This document shows, one piece after another, positions 51,670 to 59,309 of a stretch of 64,000 nt of DNA; position 1 is the first letter of the stretch; every line of letters starts with the position of its first letter. This stretch comes from JANNSX01 sp041397825 (GTDB lineage Bacteria; Pseudomonadota; Alphaproteobacteria; Rhizobiales; Hyphomicrobiaceae), in contig JAWKVX010000003.1 of the NCBI GenBank assembly GCA_041397825.1, positions 620,001 through 684,000 on the forward strand, given 5' to 3'. A model generated the notes under the pieces. That model worked only from the letters and a program-made list of their open reading frames with translations, was not told the origin of the DNA and ran no database searches. Made by a program: the position numbers and the translations under genes.

Positions 51670-53463
51670 TCAGGACGCCACCGACAGGAGCTGCAGCCGG
51701 CTCAACTGCGCATAGATGCCGTTTCGCGCCTGCAGCTCGGCATGGGTGCCGGTCTCGGCGATACGGCCCTCGTCCATGACGCAGATGAGGTCGGCATCCT
51801 GGATGGTCGAGAGACGATGGGCGATGACGAGAGTCGTCCGGCCTTTCGAGAAGCGCGCCAGCGCCTCCTGCACCAGCCGCTCCGACTGCGTGTCGAGCGC
51901 ACTCGTCGCCTCGTCGAGGAGCAGGATCGGTGCGTTTTTCAGGATGGCACGGGCGAGCGCGATACGCTGGCGCTGGCCGCCGGAGAGGCGCATGCCGCGG
52001 TCGCCGATCACGGTGTCGAGCCCGTTGGGCAGCTCGTCAATGAACTCGGTCGCCGCGGCGGCATCGGCCGCCGCCCCGACCTCGGCCTCGCTGGCGTCGA
52101 GCCGGCCGAGCAGGATATTGGCTCGGACCGTGTCGTTGAACAGCGTGATGTCCTGGCTGACGATGGAGACGGCATCCCTGAGGCTCGCGATCGTCACCTC
52201 GCGGATGTCCTGGCCGTCGATCAGGATGCGGCCTGCCTGCGGCTCGAAGAACCTCGGTACGAGATTGAGGACCGTCGTCTTACCGGAGCCCGAGCGGCCG
52301 ACGAGGGCGACCGTCGTGCCTCCTCGGGCCGTCAGCGTTACATCCCGCACGGCCGGAGGGTCGCCATCATAGGCGAAGGTCACGCCCTCGAAGCGGATCT
52401 CACCTCTTTCGACGGCGATCGGTCCGGCATCCGGCCGATCGACAATGCGCGGCTTTTCATCGAGGAGCTCGAACACTCGCTGCACGGCGGCGAGCCCCTC
52501 CTGCAGCTTGGCGTTGAGATTGCCGAACGCCCGCATCGGCTGGGCGGCCAGCGCCAGCGCCGTCAGGAAGCCCATGAAATCGCCGACCGTTGAGATGCCT
52601 TCGGCAATCCGGTAGCCGGCCAGCGCCAGGACGCCGGCGATTGCCAGACCGCCGAGCACCTCGAGGAGCGGATCGAGCGCGGCGCGGCTGCGGACGGCCT
52701 TCATCCTGAGGCGGAACACTTCGTCGAAGCTCTGGTTCGTGCGCTTCGCGGCATAGCCCTCGAGGCGGAAGCTCTTGATGAGGCGGACGCTCGACAGGCT
52801 CTCGGTCAGGCTCGAGGTCATGCCGCCGAGCTCGGACTGAGTGCGTTTGGCGACACGCCGGAGCTTCTGGCCGATCCGCGTGATCGGCCAGGCGGCGATC
52901 GGATAGACGCAGAGGACGATGAGCGCGAGCTGCCAGTCGAGCCAGAACATGGTGCCGACAACCGCGGCGACCGTCGCGATATCGCGAAACGAGGTGTTGA
53001 GGAGGGCGAGTGCGGCCGTCTGTATCGCCTGGATGTCGTTCGTCAGACGCGAGACGAGGTGGCCCGGCGATTCCTGGGTCAGGCGGGCGAAATCCGCCCG
53101 GAGCAGATGCGCGTAGATCGCCTTCTGCATGCCGACCGTCATGCTGTAGACCGTCCGGCTTGCGAGCACGGTCTGCAGGTAGGAGAAGAGGCTGCGGACG
53201 AAAGTCACGGCGACAATGGCGACGACGATCAGCCAGAGGAGGTCCACCTTGCCGGGGCCGAGCGAGTTGAAGGCGAATTTGATGATCAGCGGATAGGCGC
53301 CTGACGAGGCGGCGACGATGCCCGTCAGCAACGACGAGACGATCAGCGCCTTCCAGTGCCCGCGGACCCAATCGCGCCACGTGCGCCGCAAGAGCGACCA
53401 GGTGCGCTCGTCCATGGCCGGGAGCACGCCCGGCATTGGCGATGGCGTCGGGGTTTCCTGCAA
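51670..53463 (-). CDS. MsbA-like ABC exporter (fused membrane and ATPase domains)
   Basis: The 597-residue half-transporter has six membrane segments in the first ~340 residues and a C-terminal ATPase with Walker A GRSGSGKTT, Q-loop, signature LSGGQRQRIALARA, Walker B ILLLDEATSALD and the His-loop AHRLST. The layout is that of MsbA, the lipid A flippase, or related exporters; DUF4170 downstream favours lipid A, since this pair often lies near kdtA/lpxK in alphaproteobacteria. The TTG start at 53463 has ATAGGA just upstream; internal ATGs at 53436 and 53415 are alternatives. Confidence 0.85.
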   Translation of the reverse strand: MQETPTPSPMPGVLPAMDERTWSLLRRTWRDWVRGHWKALIVSSLLTGIVAASSGAYPLIIKFAFNSLGPGKVDLLWLIVVAIVAVTFVRSLFSYLQTVLASRTVYSMTVGMQKAIYAHLLRADFARLTQESPGHLVSRLTNDIQAIQTAALALLNTSFRDIATVAAVVGTMFWLDWQLALIVLCVYPIAAWPITRIGQKLRRVAKRTQSELGGMTSSLTESLSSVRLIKSFRLEGYAAKRTNQSFDEVFRLRMKAVRSRAALDPLLEVLGGLAIAGVLALAGYRIAEGISTVGDFMGFLTALALAAQPMRAFGNLNAKLQEGLAAVQRVFELLDEKPRIVDRPDAGPIAVERGEIRFEGVTFAYDGDPPAVRDVTLTARGGTTVALVGRSGSGKTTVLNLVPRFFEPQAGRILIDGQDIREVTIASLRDAVSIVSQDITLFNDTVRANILLGRLDASEAEVGAAADAAAATEFIDELPNGLDTVIGDRGMRLSGGQRQRIALARAILKNAPILLLDEATSALDTQSERLVQEALARFSKGRTTLVIAHRLSTIQDADLICVMDEGRIAETGTHAELQARNGIYAQLSRLQLLSVAS

Positions 53464-53535
53464 AGTCCTATCCCGGTTGTGGCGAGCGCGCGAATCGAGG
53501 CCCGAGGCGAGGACCTACCTTACCCTGATCGGCGG

Positions 53536-53802
53536 TCAACCGCGCCGCGACCTGCCGCCCTTGGTCGACGGATCGATGAGCTCCCTCAGATCGACGATGA
53601 AATAGCGTGTCATGGCGTTGTCGACAGTCCGCTGCGCCACGCCCTTCCAGGCTGCCTCGGCCTCGGCACGCGAGGGGTAGATGCCGACGATATCGAGCCC
53701 GGCGACGTCGCGGAAGTCAACGCCGCCCATGTGGGCGAGCTCGCCGCCGAACACCAAGTGGAGATTTTGTTTCTTGGCCGCGCCCCGGGTGGCTTTGGTC
53801 AT
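53536..53802 (-). CDS. DUF4170 protein
   Basis: The 88-residue protein matches DUF4170 by LHLVFGGELAHMGGVDFRDV, LDIVGIYPS and QRTVDNAMTRYFIVDL, with the usual length. Function is unknown; in my memory it is often near the MsbA-like and kdtA/lpxK genes. It is transcribed in the same direction as the ABC exporter and lies 72 nt upstream of it, so co-transcription is likely. Its start ATG at 53802 has a weak ribosome-binding site. Confidence 0.82.
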   Translation of the reverse strand: MTKATRGAAKKQNLHLVFGGELAHMGGVDFRDVAGLDIVGIYPSRAEAEAAWKGVAQRTVDNAMTRYFIVDLRELIDPSTKGGRSRRG

Positions 53803-53921
53803 GGCTCATCCATCGTCGATTGTTCTGGAGCTTCCTGCATCAGACCGTGGCAAGTCGCAAGAGGGCCGTCCGGCGGCGGTCGGGCCTGGTGTCTCGGCCG
53901 GGAGCATCTGGCCAGGGTCTG

Positions 53922-53938
53922 TTAACCAATCCGGTTAA
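53922..53938. promoter_or_regulatory. TTAACC...GGTTAA inverted repeat
   Basis: TTAACC-AATCC-GGTTAA is a perfect 6-bp inverted repeat with 5-nt spacer, AT-rich in a GC-rich region. It lies 80 nt before the hairpin at 54018. It could be an operator in the spacer; it does not match the CtrA spacing. Confidence 0.3.
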
Positions 53939-54062
53939 TGGGCTGCCAATGCAAGTCATCTAGACTACCGGTTTCATGAGTAGTCGACCGAGCGAGAGTT
54001 GACAGTCAGGCGTCGGCAAGGGCCTGCCCGTGGAGCCATCCCGGGCGGGCCCTTGTGTTTTG
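53939..54062 (+). ncRNA. Candidate small RNA ending at the hairpin
   Basis: The spacer between DUF4170 and ubiA is 274 bp and has no gene on either strand. The plus-strand terminator at 54018-54062 suggests a transcript of roughly 100 nt that starts somewhere after the TTAACC palindrome at 53922. No known family (6S, SRP, tmRNA) was recognised. The transcript and its 5' end are inference. Confidence 0.3.
54018..54062 (+). terminator. Strong rho-independent terminator on the plus strand
   Basis: AAGGGCCTGCCCG (54018-54030) pairs with CGGGCGGGCCCTT (54042-54054) as a 13-bp stem with one G-U pair and an 11-nt loop, followed by GTGTTTTG. The T-tract is only on the plus strand. Both flanking genes (DUF4170 and ubiA) run on the minus strand, so a plus-strand terminator has no protein gene to serve. 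Confidence 0.55.
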
Positions 54063-54076
54063 GGCGGTGCCCCCTG

Positions 54077-55027
54077 CTAAAGAGCGAGATCGGCGGCCAG
54101 CGCTAAGAAGACGAGCAAGCCGGTGGCATGGTTCGACCGGAATCGGGTCAGGCAGTTGGCGCCGTCGTCGATATCGAGTGTCGTGATCTGCCAGGCGAGA
54201 TGTGCGCCGGCCACCAGCATCAGGAGCAGGAAGACAGTCCCGGCGCCAGCGAGGTTGCCGGCCAGCGTTACGAGCACCCAGGCGCCGGCATAGAGGCCCG
54301 CCAGCCAGGGCTTGGTCCGGCTGCCGAAGCGCAGCGCCGTCGATTTCATGCCGATCAGCGCATCGTCCTCCTTGTCCTGGTGGGCGTAGATCGTGTCGTA
54401 GCCGATGACCCAGAGGATGGTGCCGAGATAAAGGACGACGGGGGGGAGCGCGAGGGATCCGGCGGCTGCCGCCCAGCCGATGAGCGCCCCCCAGCCGAAG
54501 GCGAGGCCGAGCACCGCCTGGGGCCAGCTCGTGATGCGCTTCATCAGCGGATAGACGGCGACAATGGCGAGCGAGGCGATGCCGAGCCCGATCGTGAAGC
54601 GGTTGAGTTGGAGCAACACGGCGAGCCCCGTGAAGGACAGCAGCAGCATGAAAACGAGGGCTGCCGCCGGACTCACCCTGCCGGACGGTAGCGGCCGGGA
54701 GCGGGTCCGCTCAACCTCGGCATCGATCTTGCGGTCGATGAGATCGTTCCAGACGCAGCCGGCGCCGCGCATGACATGGGCGCCGACGAGGAACAGGGCG
54801 AGATGCCACGGGCTGGGGTAGGATGAGCCCGAAGCCGTCGCGGCGAGCGCTGCCGACCACCAGCAGGGCCACATCAGCAGCCAGCCGCCGATCGGCCGGT
54901 CGAAGCGGGCGAGCTGCAGAAAGGGTCGGAGCGCGGCCGGCGCGTACCGGTCGACCCAGTTGCCGCGCCGGGCGTCGGCAACCGTCGGCTCGATATGCTG
55001 GCGGTCGCCCGCCGAGGCGTTTTGCAT
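54077..55027 (-). CDS. ubiA: 4-hydroxybenzoate polyprenyltransferase
   Basis: UbiA attaches a polyprenyl chain to 4-hydroxybenzoate in the inner membrane, a step of ubiquinone synthesis. The 316-residue protein has about eight hydrophobic segments and the two Asp-rich motifs: NDLIDRKIDAEVERTRSRPL and GYDTIYAHQDKEDD. The start is the ATG at 55027 (MQNASAGDRQHIEPT), in front of a charged 40-residue N-terminus before TM1. It is divergent from rsmE. Confidence 0.95.
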   Translation of the reverse strand: MQNASAGDRQHIEPTVADARRGNWVDRYAPAALRPFLQLARFDRPIGGWLLMWPCWWSAALAATASGSSYPSPWHLALFLVGAHVMRGAGCVWNDLIDRKIDAEVERTRSRPLPSGRVSPAAALVFMLLLSFTGLAVLLQLNRFTIGLGIASLAIVAVYPLMKRITSWPQAVLGLAFGWGALIGWAAAAGSLALPPVVLYLGTILWVIGYDTIYAHQDKEDDALIGMKSTALRFGSRTKPWLAGLYAGAWVLVTLAGNLAGAGTVFLLLMLVAGAHLAWQITTLDIDDGANCLTRFRSNHATGLLVFLALAADLAL

Positions 55028-55132
55028 GGGTCTCTCTCTGCACGGCTCGGTCGGGAGCCTGCGGACCTTGCTCCAAGCGCCGGGGCCGTTCAAGAGTGGG
55101 ATTCCGGAGTTGCCGCCCATGGAGCCGTTGAA

Positions 55133-55864
55133 TTGTCGCGTCCACCCGTTCGCCTCTATGTTGACCAGCCGCTCACGGTCGGTACGGTCCTCGACCTTGG
55201 CGCGGAGCCGTCGAGCTACCTCACCCGTGTCATGCGCCTCGCGCTCGGTGACGACATTCTGGTCTTCAACGGCCGCGACGGCGAGCATCTTGCTGCCATC
55301 GTCGAAGCTGACCGCAGGGCCTGCCGCATCCAGTCGAAAGAGATGGTGCGTGCCCAGACCAGCGGTCCCGACATCGACTATCTGTTCGCGCCTTTGAAGC
55401 GGGCGCGGCTCGACTACATGGTCCAAAAGGCGACGGAGCTCGGCGTTCGCCGCATGCGGCCTGTCCTCACGGCGCATACCCAGGTCGAGCGTGTGAACCT
55501 CGACCGGATGCGCGCGAACGTGATCGAAGCCGCCGAGCAATGCGGCGTGCTGTGGCTCCCGGATGTGCTCGAGCCGCTGTCGCTCGAGGCGCTCCTTGCC
55601 ACCTGGGACCACGGGCGTCGACTGATCTTCGCCGACGAGGCCGCCCCTTCCGCGAGCCCGATTTCGGCGCTTTCGTGCCTCGGTCCGGGGCCTTTGGCGG
55701 TTCTCGTCGGGCCCGAAGGCGGTTTCTCGCCGGAAGAGCGCCAGCTCCTGGCGGGACAGGAATTCGTCACCGGGATCTCCCTCGGACCGCGCATCATGCG
55801 AGCCGATACGGCGGCCGTGGCCGCCCTATCGCTCGTCAATGCCGTGCTCGGCGACTGGCAATGA
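55133..55864 (+). CDS. rsmE: 16S rRNA m3U1498 methyltransferase
   Basis: RsmE methylates N3 of U1498 of 16S rRNA on the 30S subunit. The 243-residue product has the SPOUT C-terminal domain with LVGPEGGFSPEER and SLGPRIMRADTAAVAAL, and the N-terminal PUA-like part. The start is TTG at 55133 with GGAG upstream; it yields SRPPVRLYVDQPL, the typical opening. The reading upstream to 54995 looks spurious. The stop overlaps a micro-ORF ahead of gshA. Confidence 0.92.
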   Translation: MSRPPVRLYVDQPLTVGTVLDLGAEPSSYLTRVMRLALGDDILVFNGRDGEHLAAIVEADRRACRIQSKEMVRAQTSGPDIDYLFAPLKRARLDYMVQKATELGVRRMRPVLTAHTQVERVNLDRMRANVIEAAEQCGVLWLPDVLEPLSLEALLATWDHGRRLIFADEAAPSASPISALSCLGPGPLAVLVGPEGGFSPEERQLLAGQEFVTGISLGPRIMRADTAAVAALSLVNAVLGDWQ

Positions 55865-55971
55865 CCTCGACTGCGAAGGCGCTTGAGTTGGCGGTCCGGC
55901 CCGGACATAAGGACGAGCTGGCCGGTCGGGGAAGCGGAGCTCCGGATCGCCCATGGCTGCCGAAGGATTGA
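55861..55971 (+). CDS. 36-codon micro-ORF bridging rsmE and gshA
   Basis: ATG at 55861 overlaps the rsmE stop as ATGA, and the frame runs MTSTAKALELAVRPGHKDEL and on to a TGA at 55971, two bases before the gshA ATG. It is the only reading that keeps ribosomes moving between the two genes, so it may be a coupling leader. Its product has no known family. Coding is not proven. Confidence 0.35.
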   Translation: MTSTAKALELAVRPGHKDELAGRGSGAPDRPWLPKD

Positions 55972-55972
55972 C

Positions 55973-57355
55973 ATGTCGACCCGACAGGACGGACCGAAAA
56001 GCCAGGCTATTGCCTCGCGCGACGAACTCGTTGCCTATTTCGAGGCCGGCGCCAAACCGCCCTCTGAGTGGCGTATCGGGACCGAGCATGAGAAGTTCGG
56101 TTTCCTTAAGGCGAGCCTCGCGCCGCTGGCCTATGCGGGGCCGGAGGGTGTTCGGGCGATCCTCGAGGGCCTGGTCCAGCGCTTTGGCTATCGCCCCGTC
56201 ATGGAGGGCGGCAACATCATCGCGCTTCGCTCTCCGCCCGGCGTCGACCGGGGGACGGTCTCGCTCGAGCCGGGCGGGCAGCTCGAACTGTCGGGGGCGC
56301 CACTCACCACGCTGCACGAGACCGCGGCGGAGCTCGATCAGCACCTGGACGAGATGAAGGCGGTTGGCGAGGCGCTGGGCATCGGCATGCTCGGACTGGG
56401 CTTCTCGCCGCTGTGGAGCCGCGCCGAGACGCCGACCATGCCGAAGGGTCGCTACAAGATCATGACGGCCTACATGCCCAAGGTCGGCCGGCTCGGGCTC
56501 GACATGATGTACCGCTCGGCGACCGTGCAGGTGAACCTCGACTTCGAGAGCGAGGCCGACATGGTCAAGAAGCTGCGGGTCGGGTTGGCGCTGCAGCCGG
56601 TGGTCGCTGCGATGGCGGCCAACTCGCCGTTCACCGAAGGCAAGCCGAACGGGTACCTCAGCTTCCGCAGCGAGGTCTGGCGGCATACCGATCCCGACCG
56701 GACCGGCATGCTGCCCTTTGCCTTCGAACCCGGCATGGGCTACGAGCGCTATGTCGACTATGTGCTCGATGTGCCGATGTACTTCGTATATCGGGAGGGC
56801 GCCTATATCGATGCCTCTGGGCAATCCTTCCGGGACTTTCTCGCTGGCAGGCTGCCGGCGCTCCCCGGCGAGCGGCCCGATATGGAGGATTGGGCCGATC
56901 ACATCTCGACGGCGTTTCCCGAGGTCCGCCTGAAACGCTTCCTCGAGATGCGGGGCGCCGACGCGGGCGGGCGGGATCGCACCTTGGAGGTTCCGGCTCT
57001 CTGGGTCGGACTTCTCTATGACCGCGCGGCGCTCGATGCCGCATACGACCTCGTGAAGGCATGGTCGGCGGAGGAGCGGCAGGCACTGCGTGACGCGGTG
57101 CCTAAGCTGGCGCTCGGTGCTCAGATCGGCGGCCGGGCGGTTGCCGAGATCGCCGCGCAGGTCCTAGACATCGCCGATGGCGGGTTGGCGCGGCGGGCCC
57201 GGACGGATGGCGCCGGTGTCGACGAGCGCGTCTACCTGGACGGCTTCCGGCGCCTGCTCGAGGACGGCAAGACGAATGCCGAGCGCCTGCTCGAGCGCTA
57301 TCACGGCCGTTGGCAAGGAGACGTGCGACACGTCTTCGCCGAGGAGGCGATCTAA
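55973..57355 (+). CDS. gshA: Glutamate-cysteine ligase, GshA of the alphaproteobacterial/plant type
   Basis: GshA joins Glu and Cys to gamma-glutamylcysteine, the first step of glutathione synthesis. The 460-residue product contains WRIGTEHEKFG, SLEPGGQLELSGAP and MPKGRYKIMTAYMP, which are typical of the type II (plant and alphaproteobacterial) ligase. The ATG at 55973 follows GAAGGATTGAC. It is convergent with the DUF937 gene and overlaps it by 4 bp. chaC, at 31858, would degrade the product. Confidence 0.96.
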   Translation: MSTRQDGPKSQAIASRDELVAYFEAGAKPPSEWRIGTEHEKFGFLKASLAPLAYAGPEGVRAILEGLVQRFGYRPVMEGGNIIALRSPPGVDRGTVSLEPGGQLELSGAPLTTLHETAAELDQHLDEMKAVGEALGIGMLGLGFSPLWSRAETPTMPKGRYKIMTAYMPKVGRLGLDMMYRSATVQVNLDFESEADMVKKLRVGLALQPVVAAMAANSPFTEGKPNGYLSFRSEVWRHTDPDRTGMLPFAFEPGMGYERYVDYVLDVPMYFVYREGAYIDASGQSFRDFLAGRLPALPGERPDMEDWADHISTAFPEVRLKRFLEMRGADAGGRDRTLEVPALWVGLLYDRAALDAAYDLVKAWSAEERQALRDAVPKLALGAQIGGRAVAEIAAQVLDIADGGLARRARTDGAGVDERVYLDGFRRLLEDGKTNAERLLERYHGRWQGDVRHVFAEEAI

Positions 57356-57963
57356 GCGCGGACCGCCTGTCCGGACAGCCGGGTGCCTGCCAGACGGGCG
57401 ACGATGCTGTCGAGCCGGCCGCCGGCGGCGACCGGGCGTTGCTGGCGATCGCTCGTGGACAGCTCTTTCAGCAAGGCGAGGTAGGGCGTGGCCACATGCT
57501 CGGCAAAGCGCTTGCCCCGAAGCCGCTCCAGCGTCAGCCGCAGCGGCTTGTCGGCCAGTCGGTGGACGGCCCCCATCATGAGCGCCGCCACCCAGGGCAG
57601 GCTGCGCATCAGCGTTTCGCGCGGCAGATTGCTCGCGGACTCGGCGAGGGCGAGCTCGCGTGCGTCGAGCGGTGCCGAGGCGATCCATTGCGAGACGAGT
57701 CGATAGCCACGATCCCGGATGCGGCTGTCAGTGAAGCCGGCTGTCTCGTGCAGCACACGCTCGAAACCGTCCTCACCGAGGCTCTCGAGAAGCAGGTAGC
57801 CGCCGCCGGGTCTCGACAGCCAACTCTCGAAGGAGGGACGAAGCGCCCGCATCAAATGCCAGGCAACGCGGCTGGCCCGGACCTCGTCTATCTGCAGTCG
57901 CCGCCCAAGATTGTAAAAGCACCGGCCACCCTGTGCGGCGGCCACAACGTCATACAGCCCCAT
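57352..57963 (-). CDS. DUF937 protein
   Basis: The 203-residue product begins MGLYDVVAAAQGGRCFYNL, a DUF937-like helical opening (YDVVAAAQGG), then a helical part with many Arg and Leu. Function is unknown. The start is the ATG at 57963; an upstream in-frame ATG at 58017 would add 18 residues without family support. It overlaps the gshA stop by 4 nt. Confidence 0.7.
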   Translation of the reverse strand: MGLYDVVAAAQGGRCFYNLGRRLQIDEVRASRVAWHLMRALRPSFESWLSRPGGGYLLLESLGEDGFERVLHETAGFTDSRIRDRGYRLVSQWIASAPLDARELALAESASNLPRETLMRSLPWVAALMMGAVHRLADKPLRLTLERLRGKRFAEHVATPYLALLKELSTSDRQQRPVAAGGRLDSIVARLAGTRLSGQAVRA

Positions 57964-58091
57964 CTCAGCGCCCTCTACTCCGTACAACAACGAAGCGCTC
58001 GGAACATAGATAAGCACCTTCCGATCGGTGTGGCAAAGGAAATCGTCTGTCTAGAGCGGATCGCGATGTCGAGTGGCGGTTGTCACGCTTT

Positions 58092-58117
58092 CGTCACCGT
58101 CTCACGCTTCGGTGACG
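58092..58117 (+). promoter_or_regulatory. Inverted repeat and weak promoter upstream of the PAN gene pair
   Basis: CGTCACCG (58092-58099) and CGGTGACG (58110-58117) form an 8-bp perfect stem with a 10-nt loop. A possible promoter follows: TTGCAA at 58156-58161 and TCTTAT at 58179-58184, 17 nt apart. Both lie in the 272-bp spacer before the gene at 58236 and are only pattern-based predictions. Confidence 0.25.
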
Positions 58118-58235
58118 CGAGGCGGTGGCGGTGATCAGCCGCCGTCCCAATGTGGTTGCAATGGCGAGACCTTTGTTGTCTTATCCCGGCGCTCGCTGAG
58201 CGGGAGTTTACAACGGGGTCGAAGAGGAGGGAGTC

Positions 58236-59213
58236 GTGAGGCTCAGCCGTATGGTGCGTTTCGCCGCCGGTCTCGTGCTGGCAGGCATTGTCGCCGGCGG
58301 TGCGACGCCGGTCTCGGCGCTGGAGCGTGGTCAGATCCGGCTCGGCTCCGACTACGATATCTTCCAGACCGGCAGCGACGACTACAAGGACTGCGAGCGC
58401 GCCTGCGAGGAGGACTCCCGCTGCAAGTCATGGACCTTCCTGACGAAGCTCGGCCAATGCCGACTCAAGCATTCCGTCGCTCCGAAGTTCGACAACAACT
58501 GCTGCGTATCGGACGTGAAGCGCGACAAGCCGGCGGACCGGCGCGCCGATGAGGTGCTCTGCTCGGATTTCGCGGTCGCGGCATTGCGCGACAACAACGC
58601 CAACCTGTCGAACCAGTGCGGCTATCGAGGTCCACAGTGGTCGGCGAGCTTCGCCGACACTTTCAACCGCTGCCTCGACAGCTCGCCGGCCAGGCGCGCC
58701 CGGGAAACCAAGGAGCGCGCCGAGGCTCTGGACGACTGCCGCAAGCTCGCGAGCCGATCGCAGAAGGTGGAATGCGATACCATTGCCAGGCTTGCCGTGG
58801 AGCAGTCCGAGACCCAGCGGCAGGCGAAGTGCGGTTTCAACACCTCGGCTTGGCACACCGACACGGCCCGTTATGTCAAGGCCTGCATCGCCGCCGACCG
58901 CTCGGAGCGCTGGGACTTCCTGTTCCGTCGTGAGAAGCCGTTGACCACCTGCCTCGTGCGCGGCGGCAAGGCTGATCAGGAGTGCGACGACTACGCCGCG
59001 CGGAGCGTGAACCAGTTCCGCAGGGCTCAGAAGATGCGGTGCGGCCGCGGCTTCTCCGGCCTGTTCTGGCACGCGAATGCGGAGGATCACTATGATTGGT
59101 GCCGCAAGGCCTCGAAGAGCGAGCGCGCGAAATGGCTCAAGGAGCGCCAGCAGCAGCTGTCCGAGTGCGAGGACGAGCGCCGAAAGGGCCTGAAGTTCAT
59201 CTTCAAATTTTGA
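58236..59213 (+). CDS. Secreted PAN-domain protein with three cysteine repeats
   Basis: The 325-residue product has a signal peptide (GLVLAGIVAGGATPVSA, cleavage after ALE). Next is a PAN/Apple-like domain (SDYDIFQTGSDDYKDCERAC ... CVSD) with its disulfide cysteines. Three repeats of about 60 residues follow, each with four Cys at matching places: CSDFAVAALR...QCGYRGPQW...RCLD, CDTIARLAV...KCGFNTSAW...ACIA and CDDYAARSV...RCGRGFSGLFW...WCRK. I know no function for the repeat. The start is GTG at 58236 behind AGGAGGGAG. It is a paralogue of the next gene, 96 nt downstream. Confidence 0.75.
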   Translation: MRLSRMVRFAAGLVLAGIVAGGATPVSALERGQIRLGSDYDIFQTGSDDYKDCERACEEDSRCKSWTFLTKLGQCRLKHSVAPKFDNNCCVSDVKRDKPADRRADEVLCSDFAVAALRDNNANLSNQCGYRGPQWSASFADTFNRCLDSSPARRARETKERAEALDDCRKLASRSQKVECDTIARLAVEQSETQRQAKCGFNTSAWHTDTARYVKACIAADRSERWDFLFRREKPLTTCLVRGGKADQECDDYAARSVNQFRRAQKMRCGRGFSGLFWHANAEDHYDWCRKASKSERAKWLKERQQQLSECEDERRKGLKFIFKF

Positions 59214-59309
59214 GATCGGCGAAATGGCGTACGGGCCGGTCAGGTGGTTGCGAGCATCCTTGACGCCTCCGGGACATGGCGGCAGTGGGTGCACGAGGGA
59301 GGAAGCCAG

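Noticed and set aside
53922..53938. CtrA-binding site reading of TTAACC-AATCC-GGTTAA
   Set aside because: CtrA boxes are TTAA-N7-TTAA in direct orientation; here the TTAA units are 9 nt apart and belong to an inverted repeat.
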